This document shows positions 40,021 through 49,219 of a stretch of 64,000 nucleotides of DNA, piece by piece. Each line of letters starts with the position of its first letter. Position 1 is the first letter of the stretch. Below the pieces are notes generated by a model. It worked only from the letters and a program-made list of their open reading frames with translations, did not search any database and was not told where the DNA came from. The position numbers and the translations under genes were made by a program. The stretch comes from Aromatoleum diolicum. GTDB lineage: Bacteria > Pseudomonadota > Gammaproteobacteria > Burkholderiales > Rhodocyclaceae. The stretch spans positions 62,001-126,000 of the forward strand of contig NZ_WTVQ01000006.1 in assembly GCF_012910955.1 (NCBI RefSeq), given 5' to 3'.

Positions 40021-41598
40021 TTAGATCTCGCCCTTCTTCATCTGGTCGGCAATATATTCGGCCTGACGAATTGCAAGGGAGACAATGGTCAGTGTCGGGT
40101 TCGCAGCCGCGCTTGAGGTAAACTGGCTACCATCAGAGATAAACAGGTTCTTGACATCATGGGCCTGGCCCCATTTATTGACCACGCCGTCCTGCGCCTT
40201 AGCGCTCATTCGGTTGGTCCCCATGTTATGACTCGAGGACCACGTGGGCATTTCCAGGGTGCGATGGGCTCCGAGCGCCTCGTTGATCTTTCTCCACTGG
40301 ACAGCGCCGTGGCGGCGCAGCATTGCGTCATTGTCATGGTCCGAGTTGGAGACGATGGGCACCGGCAGCCCGTATTGATCCTTCTCTGTCGCATGCAGGT
40401 AGACGCGATTGCCCTCTGACGCCAACTGCTCGCCGCACGTCCATACACCAGTCATGTGGTCATAGGCCTCGGCCGCAGAGCTCAACTCTCGTCCCCAACC
40501 AGCGGGAGGCCGGAGGAACGCAACGGTGAACGGCAAGCCCAGTTGCAACACTTCGAAGTAGTACCCGCCGTAGAAACCTCGGGACGGATCATTCTTTGCC
40601 TCGTCGCCGATAATCGCAGCGACGGCGTTACTGCGATGCATATTTACGGGCTTCTCGTGAACCGAAAGCAAGCCCTGGGTAGCATGCGCCATATAGTTCT
40701 TGCCCACCTGGCCCGACGAGTTCGCAAGGCCGTTCGGGAAAATGCTGCTAGCCGAATTGAGCAGCAATCGCGGAGACTCGATGGAGTTTGCAGCCACGGC
40801 AACCAGCCTCGCTTTCTGCAGGTGCTTGTTGCCATTTTTGTCCGCGTATAGCACGCCACTGACCTTTCCCGACTTGTCGTGCTGGACCTGCAACACCATG
40901 GACTCGGGACGCAACTCGACTCGCCCGGTCTTGAGCGCGCGCGGAATTTCCGTGTACGCCGTCGACCATTTCGCCCCAATCTTGCAGCCCTGCATGCAGA
41001 AGCCAATCACCTGACACGCCGGACGGCCATCGTATGCCTGTGAGTTGATGGCCATCGGGTGCGTAAAGTCCTTGTAGCCGATCTTCTTCGCACCCGCGAT
41101 TGCGACCTTCGCGAGATTGGACTCTGGCAGTTGCGGCATTCCCCCTGCCACACCAGAAACGCCCATCTTCTGCACCGCGCGATCATAATAGGGCGCCAGA
41201 TCCTCGTAGGAAATCGGCCAGTCCAACACGTTCGCGCCCGGAATATCCCCGTAAGTCGTCCTGGTTTTGAACTCATACGGCTTGAAGCGCAGAGACACAC
41301 CTGCCCAGTGCATCGTGGAACCACCCACGCCTTTCACGATCCAGGCCGGAAGATTGGGGCCGGTATCGGTCACCGACCATGCACCGCGCGCGACGCGCTT
41401 GTCCAGCCAGCTCAGCTTCAGGAACATGGCGAATTCGTCGTTCTCGATATCATCGAACGTGAACTGCTTTCCTGCCTCAAGAACAACGATCTTATTAACA
41501 CCCTTCTGGGCAAGCTCATTCGCCAGGGTGCCACCACCAGCGCCCGAGCCAATAATAACAACGACTTCTTCGTCGTTCAGATCAAAAATTGCAGCCAT
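40021..41598 (-). CDS. GMC-family flavoprotein dehydrogenase large subunit, copy 2
   Basis: 525 residues, colinear with and strongly similar to copy 1 at 26639. FAD motif VVIIGSGAGGGTLA, CMQGCKIGAKWS and SSHNMGTNRMS with the catalytic histidine are intact. As in copy 1 there is no signal peptide; the Tat signal is on the partner at 41637. With two GMC enzymes and two alcohol groups to oxidise in cyclohexane-1,2-diol, one copy may take the diol and the other the hydroxyketone (inference). AGGAAATAAACATC precedes the start. Confidence 0.85.
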   Translation of the reverse strand: MAAIFDLNDEEVVVIIGSGAGGGTLANELAQKGVNKIVVLEAGKQFTFDDIENDEFAMFLKLSWLDKRVARGAWSVTDTGPNLPAWIVKGVGGSTMHWAGVSLRFKPYEFKTRTTYGDIPGANVLDWPISYEDLAPYYDRAVQKMGVSGVAGGMPQLPESNLAKVAIAGAKKIGYKDFTHPMAINSQAYDGRPACQVIGFCMQGCKIGAKWSTAYTEIPRALKTGRVELRPESMVLQVQHDKSGKVSGVLYADKNGNKHLQKARLVAVAANSIESPRLLLNSASSIFPNGLANSSGQVGKNYMAHATQGLLSVHEKPVNMHRSNAVAAIIGDEAKNDPSRGFYGGYYFEVLQLGLPFTVAFLRPPAGWGRELSSAAEAYDHMTGVWTCGEQLASEGNRVYLHATEKDQYGLPVPIVSNSDHDNDAMLRRHGAVQWRKINEALGAHRTLEMPTWSSSHNMGTNRMSAKAQDGVVNKWGQAHDVKNLFISDGSQFTSSAAANPTLTIVSLAIRQAEYIADQMKKGEI

Positions 41599-41636
41599 GA
41601 TGTTTATTTCCTATGCGCAGGTAATCGGGCACGAAT

Positions 41637-42212
41637 TCAGAGCCAGTCGATGTTGTTGAATCCACGCTCGATGTAGCCGCCTTTCTCCCATGAAGAGCCT
41701 TCGTAACCGAATTGCGACCAAACTTCCTTGTTGTTATAGATCCCGTACAGCAGATCTCCGCGCAATTTCTGAAAGAACGCCGACTGCTCAATGTCATACA
41801 AAATAACCACTCGATCACCTTCCGATAAAATCTCCGCGTATGTCTTTCCAAACCGCTTCATGGAACGGCGATTCAGATCGTTCACGCCATCGGATAGAAG
41901 CTTCTTGAAAGCAGCATCCGTCGCCGCTTTCTGGTCGTATGGATTGACGACGGCTGCATAATATTTATCGTGGAGCTTTTCATGCGGAAAGATGTCGCGA
42001 GCCATTCGCATCAATGTCTTTCCAAGGTCTTGACCAAGATTGGAAAAGCTTGCGCTCAGAGTTGGCTGTGGCGGCGACGTTGCCGCCAGCCCTGCTGCGG
42101 GAACCACGGCCAGCCCGATAGCAGCCCCACCCCCATGCTTCAGGAAGGCGCGCCTACTCAAGCCGGTCGTACCCTCTGCCCTAATTGTCTGATTTTCGCT
42201 GAGGCGTTCCAC
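41637..42212 (-). CDS. Tat-exported small subunit of GMC dehydrogenase, copy 2
   Basis: 191 residues from GTG 42212, preferred because GGAG lies 7 bp upstream; another GTG at 42224 has none. Twin-arginine signal SRRAFLKHGGGAAIGLAVVP, then MARDIFPHEK, DRVVILYDIEQSAFFQKLR and the C-terminal WEKGGYIERGFNNIDWL shared with copy 1. First gene on the minus strand from the regulatory gap at 42213-42945. Confidence 0.85.
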   Translation of the reverse strand: MERLSENQTIRAEGTTGLSRRAFLKHGGGAAIGLAVVPAAGLAATSPPQPTLSASFSNLGQDLGKTLMRMARDIFPHEKLHDKYYAAVVNPYDQKAATDAAFKKLLSDGVNDLNRRSMKRFGKTYAEILSEGDRVVILYDIEQSAFFQKLRGDLLYGIYNNKEVWSQFGYEGSSWEKGGYIERGFNNIDWL

Positions 42213-42945
42213 AGTTCGCTCCACGTATGGTTAGTAATGATCCCGACGATCAATGCGTATCGGTAATCAGACTCGTCTCCTAGACTGGAACTTATTCTGC
42301 AGCGAGCCCTGTAAGCGAAACCATGGCGGACGGTATGCTCGCTTAGCGCAAAGTCTGATTGCGCGAACAGCGATAGTGCGAATCATCGATCTGGCGTCTC
42401 CCCTTGATGCGGGCATGCGTCAATTCAGAGGGCCAGGAGGCACGCGAGCGGGATTTCATTGCCCCCATGGTCCGTCGCTGCTCGGCGGCTGAGTCAATGC
42501 GCATACGCCAATACCGCGCACAAAGCTCGACTGTGGCACGGCTCACAATGGATTCATGCAGCACTCCAAGACGGCCAAGGCTCAATGTGCGCGTGCACAT
42601 AAGCATCTCTTGCAGCCCACGCCTCGACCACTCCGAATCGGAGAATTCGTCCCCTGCACATCCCTTCACGACTAGGTTGAAGTACGAAGTCAGTGGTAAC
42701 AATCCATCGGGCGGTGGCCAGTCGCTCGATCACCTGGGTGATACACGGGCGGGCATGGATGACGCAGGTGTAACCATGCGTTAACAGAGCGACGTTACAC
42801 GTGTTACATCGAAGGTAACAGTTGAATAATCCTTAAGCCATTGTTTGCACGAAACAATTAATGATGGCACGGAATGTGAGTGTCAGTCTTCGGCAGTCCA
42901 AAGAAACGACACGAGACTGCGACACATAACGAAGAGGAGACACAG
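42213..42945. other. divergent regulatory gap between gmc copy 2 and the AraC gene
   Basis: No supported gene; a 119-codon minus-strand frame (42343-42702) lacks a ribosome site and any recognisable fold and may be a decayed remnant. The right half holds a cluster of GTTACA-like motifs (42769-42820, listed separately) and a short AT-rich stretch (42820-42865) suited to a promoter. Confidence 0.5.
42769..42820. promoter_or_regulatory. cluster of five GTTACA-like motifs upstream of the AraC gene
   Basis: Within 52 bp there are TGTAACC (42769), GTTAACA (42780), GTTACAC (42794), GTTACAT (42803) and GGTAACA (42814), partly as inverted pairs around the palindrome ACACGTGT. Such repeated half-sites suggest a regulator-binding region for the divergent gmc2/araC genes. 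Confidence 0.45.
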
Positions 42946-43866
42946 ATGTCGAACGGATTGCGGGTTCTTCACGGCGAGTTTGGCCGGGCGATGCTCATCA
43001 CACTCGAGAGCTCGATCACGCTCCAGGCCTATCGCACATGCCAATTTCTCTTCCGGGTTGATGGTCCCGACATGGAGGTATCGGTGCGAGACGGGAGGCA
43101 TCGGTTGAGCGACGACAACGTGATAATGCTCAATGCATGGGCAGCACACTCGCTTGAGATTGAGGAAGACGCTCCGCCCGTCACCCTGCTGGTCCTGCAT
43201 ATAGAGCCGACTTGGTTGAGGCAACTGGGCCGCCAGTTCGCAGCCTGCATGCATCCGAAGTTCTTTTCGACACCCAGTGGCGTCATTCCGGCGTCAGCAC
43301 GCATGCTCGTGGATGAGCTTGTCGACATGATCGCCTATGAGCCGACACCTAGCAGTACCCAACTTGAGCAGCTGGCGGTGGCGCTAACGACCGCACTCGC
43401 TGCTGAGTACTCCGAGCCGAAGCGGCTTTCCAACTTCGAGACCTTGGGTGGAGTCGGCTGCGACGCACGGATCCGAAAAGTGCTGTCGGTCATGCGCGAA
43501 TCTGTAGGCGAACCGATTGTAGTCGAGGAGCTTGCAAAGCTCGCTCGCATGTCGCGCCCTCATTTCTTCCACTTATTCAAGCAGGAAACGCAACTAACAC
43601 CAATGGCATACGCCAATATGATGCGCTTGGATACGGCTATTAAGGAGATCTCGGAAACCTCGGATTCGCTACTCGAGATTTCCCTCCGCCTGGGGTTCGA
43701 GTCGCAAGGCAATTTCACTCGGTTCTTCAGGATGCATCTGGGCGTGTCGCCCAGTCAGTACCGGCGAAGCGTCACGGTCATCGCGCCAGAGCAGCCTATC
43801 CGGGAGGCCGTCGCCAGCAGCAACAGGCGTTTTGGCGAATACTCGAGAGTTGGCGCTCTGGCGTGA
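42946..43866 (+). CDS. AraC-family transcriptional regulator
   Basis: 306 residues from ATG 42946 (AGAGGAGACACAG). N-terminal cupin-like sensing domain (about 1-170, with HSLEIEEDAPPVTLLVLHIEP) and C-terminal double helix-turn-helix: VEELAKLARMSRPHFFHLFKQ and LLEISLRLGFESQGNFTRFF, then GVSPSQYRR. Divergent from the second GMC pair, which it probably controls. The sensed compound is unknown. Confidence 0.87.
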   Translation: MSNGLRVLHGEFGRAMLITLESSITLQAYRTCQFLFRVDGPDMEVSVRDGRHRLSDDNVIMLNAWAAHSLEIEEDAPPVTLLVLHIEPTWLRQLGRQFAACMHPKFFSTPSGVIPASARMLVDELVDMIAYEPTPSSTQLEQLAVALTTALAAEYSEPKRLSNFETLGGVGCDARIRKVLSVMRESVGEPIVVEELAKLARMSRPHFFHLFKQETQLTPMAYANMMRLDTAIKEISETSDSLLEISLRLGFESQGNFTRFFRMHLGVSPSQYRRSVTVIAPEQPIREAVASSNRRFGEYSRVGALA

Positions 43867-44105
43867 CTGCAGAGCACTAAGGAGCCCCGCGCTCTCGTAG
43901 AGCATCGAACGCCGATGGAAGGTGGTCCCGGAGCGACCTCCCGAAAGAGGCTCCGACATCATTCAGATTCCTGATGCAGGGATGACGTAGGGTTTGTGGA
44001 CCGAGGTGCGTAGGGAATGTGACTCGTGTGGAGCGCCATCCCAAGCCAGCCCGCGATACACGTCCGCCATCAGGTTTCAAGCATTCGCGGAGGGAGAGTT
44101 GAAAA

Positions 44106-45446
44106 ATGAGTCTGCGTCTGCGCGTCATTCTTCTAATGAACTCACTCCTACTCGTCTTCGTAGGGGCGCTTAGTGTCGTCTCCCTGGACATCCTGAAATC
44201 CGCGGTTCGCGAGGAAGTGCGGGCTGCAACCAAGGTGGCGACACAAACCTTGACGGCAGCGGCAAAGATGCAAGATGGCGAGATTTCTCGTCTGAAGCCC
44301 TTTCTAGAATCGTTGGGGCGCTTACGGGCAAACGATCTGGTACTCATTGACGCCAACGGGCAGGAGTTGTATCGCGCGCCGCCATCCGAGTACAAGAAAG
44401 ACCGTTACGCCCCTGACTGGTTCACCCGCATGATCGACGCCAGTCCCGAAGCGGTGACGCTCCCTCTACGAGGCGGCACCTTGCAGATCATCCCTGACAG
44501 CTCGCGCGCCACTGTCGATGCCTGGGATGATGCCTGCAACCTGCTTGCGCTAATCCTCACCTTCTTTCTCGGTGTGCATTGGCTCGTGCAATGGCTTATC
44601 AGCCGCACGCTGCAGCCGATGCATCACATTCTCATTGGATTGAGCGAAATTGAACGCGCCAACTTCTCCGCACGTCTCCCTCACTTTGCTTTGCCGGAGT
44701 TTTCGCAATTAAGCGAGACCTTCAACCGCCTCGCAGCCAATCTGGCTTCGACCTTGAACGAAAACCGCCGACTAGAGCTAGATCAGCACGTCGCTGCGCT
44801 CCTGCGGCAGCGCCTGGAAGAAGAGCGACGCAGTCTTGCCCGCGAGATGCACGACGAACTTGGGCAATGCATAACAGCGATCCGGACCATCGCAGTCTCG
44901 ATCTCCCATCGCGCGCAGTCCGCATCGCCAGATATTCACGGCAGAGCGCGTACGATTGCGTCAGTCGCGGCGGGAATGTATGACATGGTGCACCACATGA
45001 TTTCGCGGCTCCGCGAAGCCGAGCCTGCCGAACCTGATCAAGTACCGCCGCTACGAGCTTTGGTCGACGCATGGAAAGTGCGGAACCCGGGCATCAACGT
45101 TAATTGGAACAGCGGCCCCATCGGACTCGAATCGATGGGTCACGATCTGAGCTTGGCAGTATTCCGCGTGGTGCAGGAGTCACTCACAAATGTCGCGCGC
45201 CACTCCGGTGCAACTCAGGTCGACATCACCCTGCAATGCGACGTTCGAAAGGGACTTGAGGTCGTGGTCCGGGACAATGGACGCGGACTCACGGGTGATG
45301 CAAATGCCAAGACCGGGGGCTTTGGTTTGCTAGGAATGCGCGAACGAGTGGAATCGCTTTGCGGAACGTTTTGCCTCGACAGCGCGCCCGGCCATGGGGT
45401 ATGCGTCATGGCCCAGTTGCCCATCGCAAGGAGTAGCCTAGATTGA
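44106..45446 (+). CDS. sensor histidine kinase (NarX/UhpB-type)
   Basis: 446 residues. Membrane segment at 8-28, periplasmic part of about 100 residues (29-135), second segment near 140-162, HAMP linker (LISRTLQPMHHILIGLSEIE), HisKA_3 dimerisation domain with the phospho-acceptor in REMHDELGQCITAIR, and ATPase motifs NVARHSGA, DNGRGL and GFGLLGMRERV. Works with the response regulator that follows. Such pairs control quinoprotein alcohol dehydrogenases in Pseudomonas (ErcS/PedS types), an attractive but unproved role here. Confidence 0.88.
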   Translation: MSLRLRVILLMNSLLLVFVGALSVVSLDILKSAVREEVRAATKVATQTLTAAAKMQDGEISRLKPFLESLGRLRANDLVLIDANGQELYRAPPSEYKKDRYAPDWFTRMIDASPEAVTLPLRGGTLQIIPDSSRATVDAWDDACNLLALILTFFLGVHWLVQWLISRTLQPMHHILIGLSEIERANFSARLPHFALPEFSQLSETFNRLAANLASTLNENRRLELDQHVAALLRQRLEEERRSLAREMHDELGQCITAIRTIAVSISHRAQSASPDIHGRARTIASVAAGMYDMVHHMISRLREAEPAEPDQVPPLRALVDAWKVRNPGINVNWNSGPIGLESMGHDLSLAVFRVVQESLTNVARHSGATQVDITLQCDVRKGLEVVVRDNGRGLTGDANAKTGGFGLLGMRERVESLCGTFCLDSAPGHGVCVMAQLPIARSSLD

Positions 45447-46105
45447 AAACCATTCAGGTCCTACTCGCAGACGATCATGCGGTTGTCCGCATGGGGTTCC
45501 GCCTGCTCCTGGAAACCACCGACGACATCCGCGTGGTCGCCGAGGCATCGAGCGGAGAGGAGGCTTGCCGCATCATCGCCGCGCAGCAGCCGGATGTCGT
45601 AGTCATGGACGTCTCAATGCCGGGCATCGGAGGAATCCAGGCAACCAAACGCCTCATCGAGCGTCATCCAAACCTGCGCATCCTGATGCTCTCGGCACAT
45701 ATGGATAGCGTCCATCCGAGACTCGCACTGAAAGCCGGCGCAAGGGGATATATGACGAAACGAAGCGCGGCGGAGGCATTGGTGAGTGCTATTCGCCAGG
45801 TCGCCCAAGGCTGCATTTACCTTGAACCAAACATCGCCCACGAACTGGCACTGCAACAAATCAATGGAGCCAATGATCCAGTGGAGATGCTCACCCTAAG
45901 GGAATTCGAAGTATTCAAGCAGTTGGCAAGTGGCAGATCAGTACGGCAGGTGGCGGACAGTTTCTTCCTGAGCCAAAGCACTGTCGGAACCCATCTCTAC
46001 AACATCAAACAGAAGCTTGGCGCGGGAAACAGCGCTGAACTTGCCATGTTTGCGGTGCGCTCCGGCATTGTCGATATCGGCGCAGTTAATCCTATCCCAG
46101 GATAA
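45443..46105 (+). CDS. NarL/LuxR-type response regulator
   Basis: 220 residues starting at TTG 45443, which overlaps the kinase stop (TTGA); AAGGAG lies 9 bp upstream. Receiver domain with acidic pocket LLADDHAVVRMGF, phospho-Asp in VVMDVSMPGIGG and the MTKRSAAEAL lysine; C-terminal LuxR helix-turn-helix LTLREFEVFKQLASGRSVRQVADSFFLSQSTVGTH-type region. Followed by a good terminator at 46234-46276. Confidence 0.9.
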   Translation: MKTIQVLLADDHAVVRMGFRLLLETTDDIRVVAEASSGEEACRIIAAQQPDVVVMDVSMPGIGGIQATKRLIERHPNLRILMLSAHMDSVHPRLALKAGARGYMTKRSAAEALVSAIRQVAQGCIYLEPNIAHELALQQINGANDPVEMLTLREFEVFKQLASGRSVRQVADSFFLSQSTVGTHLYNIKQKLGAGNSAELAMFAVRSGIVDIGAVNPIPG

Positions 46106-46233
46106 TTTCTGATTCCTTGTGATCTTTTTATTGACGTACGGCCATGTCCAGCATTTCTAAAGGCGTCGATTATGAAGTCCAGTGCTCAAGGAAGTCTTCC
46201 TCTCTCCTCCGGGTGGCCTCCCCCCCCGTTAAC

Positions 46234-46276
46234 GCCGAGTTTCGGATGAATACCATCCAAGACTCGGCATTTTTTT
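46234..46276 (+). terminator. rho-independent terminator after the two-component genes
   Basis: GCCGAGT (46234-46240) pairs with ACTCGGC (46262-46268), with an inner GGAT/ATCC extension, and is followed by A and seven T. It ends the kinase/regulator transcript ahead of the EAL gene. Confidence 0.85.
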
Positions 46277-46304
46277 CGCCAGAATTCGTAGCAGGAGCCT
46301 TCTG

Positions 46305-46910
46305 ATGGCGCAGGAGAGTTCGATCACCATAATCGCGCGGCAACCAATCGTCGATCGTAGATTGCACGTGGTTGCTTACGAATTATTGTTCCGCTCGCAC
46401 GCTGGCTGTAACACGATTGACAATATCGATTCGGCATCCGCTACCGTAGTCGTTCGGGATGCTCTTCGAAACGTCGGCATGAGTACCATAGTTGGTGATT
46501 GCACAGCCTTCATTAATGTGGATGGACCGACACTACTCAGCCCGGCCATCGAGGCCTTGCCGCCAGAACGGGTAGTGTTCGAACTGCTAGAGACCATTGA
46601 GGTTGACGAGTCGATCTTAAAGCGTTGCCGCGAACTAAAGAGACGGGGCTATCGCCTAGCCCTTGACGACTTCGTCAGTTACGACGAAGCCTATGAACCG
46701 CTGCTGGAGATCGTGGACATCGTCAAACTCGACGTTCTGCAGCTTAGCGCCGAGTGTTTGTCGCGACTGGTGAGGCACTTACGCTCGTGGCCGCCAAAGC
46801 TGCTCGCGGAAAAAGTCGAGACGCCACAAGGCGCCAGGACCTGCTTTGACCTAGGCTTTAGTTTCTTTCAGGGGTTCTATTTCGGTCGGCCGGCAGCGAT
46901 GCAAGTGTGA
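46305..46910 (+). CDS. EAL-domain protein without HDOD partner domain
   Basis: 201 residues, GGAG 8 bp ahead of ATG. It follows the YuxH pattern (IIARQPIVDRRLHVVAYELLFR, FINVDGPTLLS, FELLETIEVDE, GYRLALDDFVSYD, IVKLDVL, LLAEKVET, GFSFFQGFYFGRP). The usual YuxH protein has an HDOD domain after the EAL; here the chain stops after the EAL. The EAL signature is FELLE and the metal-binding residues LDDF and EKVET are present, so catalysis is possible but cyclic-di-GMP binding is as likely. Overlaps the NosR-like gene by coupling. Confidence 0.8.
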   Translation: MAQESSITIIARQPIVDRRLHVVAYELLFRSHAGCNTIDNIDSASATVVVRDALRNVGMSTIVGDCTAFINVDGPTLLSPAIEALPPERVVFELLETIEVDESILKRCRELKRRGYRLALDDFVSYDEAYEPLLEIVDIVKLDVLQLSAECLSRLVRHLRSWPPKLLAEKVETPQGARTCFDLGFSFFQGFYFGRPAAMQV

Positions 46911-46924
46911 TGAGGGGTCGGTGC

Positions 46925-49219
46925 ATGACATTGCTCGCCCGCCAAATAACTTTGTTTGCGGGCTGGCTTCTGACGCTCTCCATGCCCGCCGTAGCCGGTG
47001 AGTTGACTATCTCCCAACTCGAGAGCCGCTTTCCCCCGCCCCTTCATGTTCAGCAGCAGCTGGCCGATTTGCCGGCATGGCCACTCACGAGCGACGTTCA
47101 GCCCGGAGAGGGCACGATAGGGTACGTCTTCGAATCGATCGACCTTGCGCCACTGCCCGGTTTCGCAGGGACCCCTATCAATCTTCTGGTCTCGCTGGAT
47201 CGAACCGGCAACTTCATGAATGTCGAGGTTCTCAACCAACGCGAACCAATCTTTCTCGACGTTCTGGACCGCCAACTCTTGCGTGAGTTTGTCGGCCAGT
47301 ACGCAGGAAAGAGCGTTAAGCGGGAGATCGTTGTCGCCGCGAACCAATCCACTAACCCACTTCGGAATTCTGCTAACCGCATCGAGCTGGACGGGATCAC
47401 CCGCGCCACCACCTCCGTTCGCATCCTGAATCAGACGGCCCTTGCGTCCGCACTCGCAGTCGCGCGCGCCAAGTTAGGGTTCACGGATTTCGGCCAACGT
47501 GCACCGGCTCAGCCACGCATCGACGTATTTGAGCGCCGTGATTTCACAGAACTGCTAGCACGCGGCATGATCGCCCGACTGCGCGTCAGCAACGAAGAAA
47601 CGGAAAGAATATTCACGGAGACCGACGGGGTCGGTGCGGACCCGGATGGTCTCGCCCACCCGAGCGCCCCGTTTGTTGACCTCTACGTTGCCTACCTCAA
47701 TGCACCGACAATCGGACGCTCCCTTCTGGGGGACGATGCCTATGAAAAGTTGATGCACAAGCTACCGGAGGGGCGACAGGCACTGTGGGTCGCCACCGCA
47801 GGCCGGTATTCCATGATCGATGATGATTTCGTCCCCGCCGGCATACCACAGCGTCTTTCCCTGACCCAGGACGGATTGCCCGTGGAACTGCGCGACCTAG
47901 TATTCGATCTGCCCACGCTGATCGGGGCGCCGGAATTCAACGCTTCACGCATCTTCAGCGTGTATGCCGGGGCTGGTCTGGACCCCGGCCGCACCATGGA
48001 ACTGACGCTTACCCTGACGCGTGTCACGAAGAAGGGGCTCATCCTGCCGCGGATCATTCAGCAACCGGTGACGCTCAAATACCGCCCACCCAAAACGCTG
48101 TTTGAATACCCGGCCGAGCCTTTGCCAGAATGGCTACAAGCATGGAACGCCCGATGGGTCGATCTCGTGATCATTTCTGTCGCGTTCCTGGTGCTGAGTC
48201 TCGTGTTGTGGCGCCCACGCTGGGTAGCTTCACGAGCCGAACGATTGAACTCCTTCCGCGTTGTGTTCCTCAGCTTTACCCTGATTTACATCGGCTGGTA
48301 CGCACAAGGACAGCTTTCCGTTGTGCAAATTACCGGGATACTGAGATCTTTGATGTCGGGACAGGGACTCGGCAGCCTCCTCTATGATCCGGTGTCGGTT
48401 CTTCTTATCGCCATCGCAATGGTAACCCTGTTGATTTGGGGACGCGGCACGTTTTGTGGCTGGCTGTGCCCCTTCGGAGTCCTGCAGGAGGCGGTTAGCG
48501 CACTATCCCGGCGCCTGCGCCTCCCTCGTCTGCATCTACCCACTCCCCTTGTCCACCGGCTCCAGCGTGTTCGATATGCGGTCCTTGCTGTCTTGGCTGT
48601 ATGCGCGGTGGCAACTCCAAGCGCCGCAGAATCATTGGCCGAAGTCGAACCGTTCAAGACGGCCATTACCGTCGGCTTCGACCGCAGCTGGCCCTTCGTC
48701 GCCTATGCGGTACTCCTGTTGATTGCCGGGGTCTTCTATTTCAAATTCTTCTGCAAGTTCATCTGCCCTCTCGGAGCCGCACTGAGCCTCGGTGGGAGGC
48801 TGCAAATTCTTTCGTGGATACCACGCCGCGAAGTATGCGGCCGCCCTTGTCAAACCTGTCGCACTCGTTGCGCGTACGATGCGATCAAGGCGGACGGAGC
48901 GGTCAGCTATGATGATTGCTTCCACTGCTTGGATTGCGTCGGCATTTACCACGACATCGAACGCTGCGCGCCGATACTGCTGTATCGGAGGAAAGGTTTA
49001 GTCATGACGCCTGCCGGCGTACGCAAAGGGGGCAAGACGCTGCGCAGTATCGATGAGCTTCCGGGAAAACTCCGCGCTAGCGTGATTTCCCAAACTTCGG
49101 CGGCCCAGCCATGCAGACGATTCATAGATGGCGTGCTCGTGCGAACACGTGCACGCCATCTATCGAATCAATGGGTCTCGTTGGGAGGCACGATGCCGAA
49201 TCGCTTCATCTGGCGATAG
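46925..49219 (+). CDS. NosR/NirI-like membrane flavo-iron-sulfur protein
   Basis: 764 residues from ATG 46925, chosen for GAGGGG 8 bp upstream and the signal peptide that follows; ATG 46907 overlaps the EAL stop. Periplasmic FMN-binding domain with DGITRATTS, a covalent-flavin-type Thr motif, and a region ending near 410. Then membrane segments with the two FCGWLCPFG / FCKFICPLG CxxxCP motifs, and a ferredoxin-like end CGRPCQTCRTRC and CFHCLDC. NosR gives electrons to nitrous-oxide reductase, but no nos gene is here, so it may serve a quinoprotein or a sensor. Its last 12 codons lie in a repeat shared with 58518 and overlap the convergent sigma-54 gene by 52 bp. Confidence 0.82.
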   Translation: MTLLARQITLFAGWLLTLSMPAVAGELTISQLESRFPPPLHVQQQLADLPAWPLTSDVQPGEGTIGYVFESIDLAPLPGFAGTPINLLVSLDRTGNFMNVEVLNQREPIFLDVLDRQLLREFVGQYAGKSVKREIVVAANQSTNPLRNSANRIELDGITRATTSVRILNQTALASALAVARAKLGFTDFGQRAPAQPRIDVFERRDFTELLARGMIARLRVSNEETERIFTETDGVGADPDGLAHPSAPFVDLYVAYLNAPTIGRSLLGDDAYEKLMHKLPEGRQALWVATAGRYSMIDDDFVPAGIPQRLSLTQDGLPVELRDLVFDLPTLIGAPEFNASRIFSVYAGAGLDPGRTMELTLTLTRVTKKGLILPRIIQQPVTLKYRPPKTLFEYPAEPLPEWLQAWNARWVDLVIISVAFLVLSLVLWRPRWVASRAERLNSFRVVFLSFTLIYIGWYAQGQLSVVQITGILRSLMSGQGLGSLLYDPVSVLLIAIAMVTLLIWGRGTFCGWLCPFGVLQEAVSALSRRLRLPRLHLPTPLVHRLQRVRYAVLAVLAVCAVATPSAAESLAEVEPFKTAITVGFDRSWPFVAYAVLLLIAGVFYFKFFCKFICPLGAALSLGGRLQILSWIPRREVCGRPCQTCRTRCAYDAIKADGAVSYDDCFHCLDCVGIYHDIERCAPILLYRRKGLVMTPAGVRKGGKTLRSIDELPGKLRASVISQTSAAQPCRRFIDGVLVRTRARHLSNQWVSLGGTMPNRFIWR

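Noticed and set aside
42343-42702. 119-codon minus-strand gene
   Set aside because: No ribosome site and no recognisable domain; may be a decayed remnant.
46925-49219. true NosR of a nos operon
   Set aside because: Domain layout fits, but no nosZ, nosD, nosF, nosY or nosL is adjacent.
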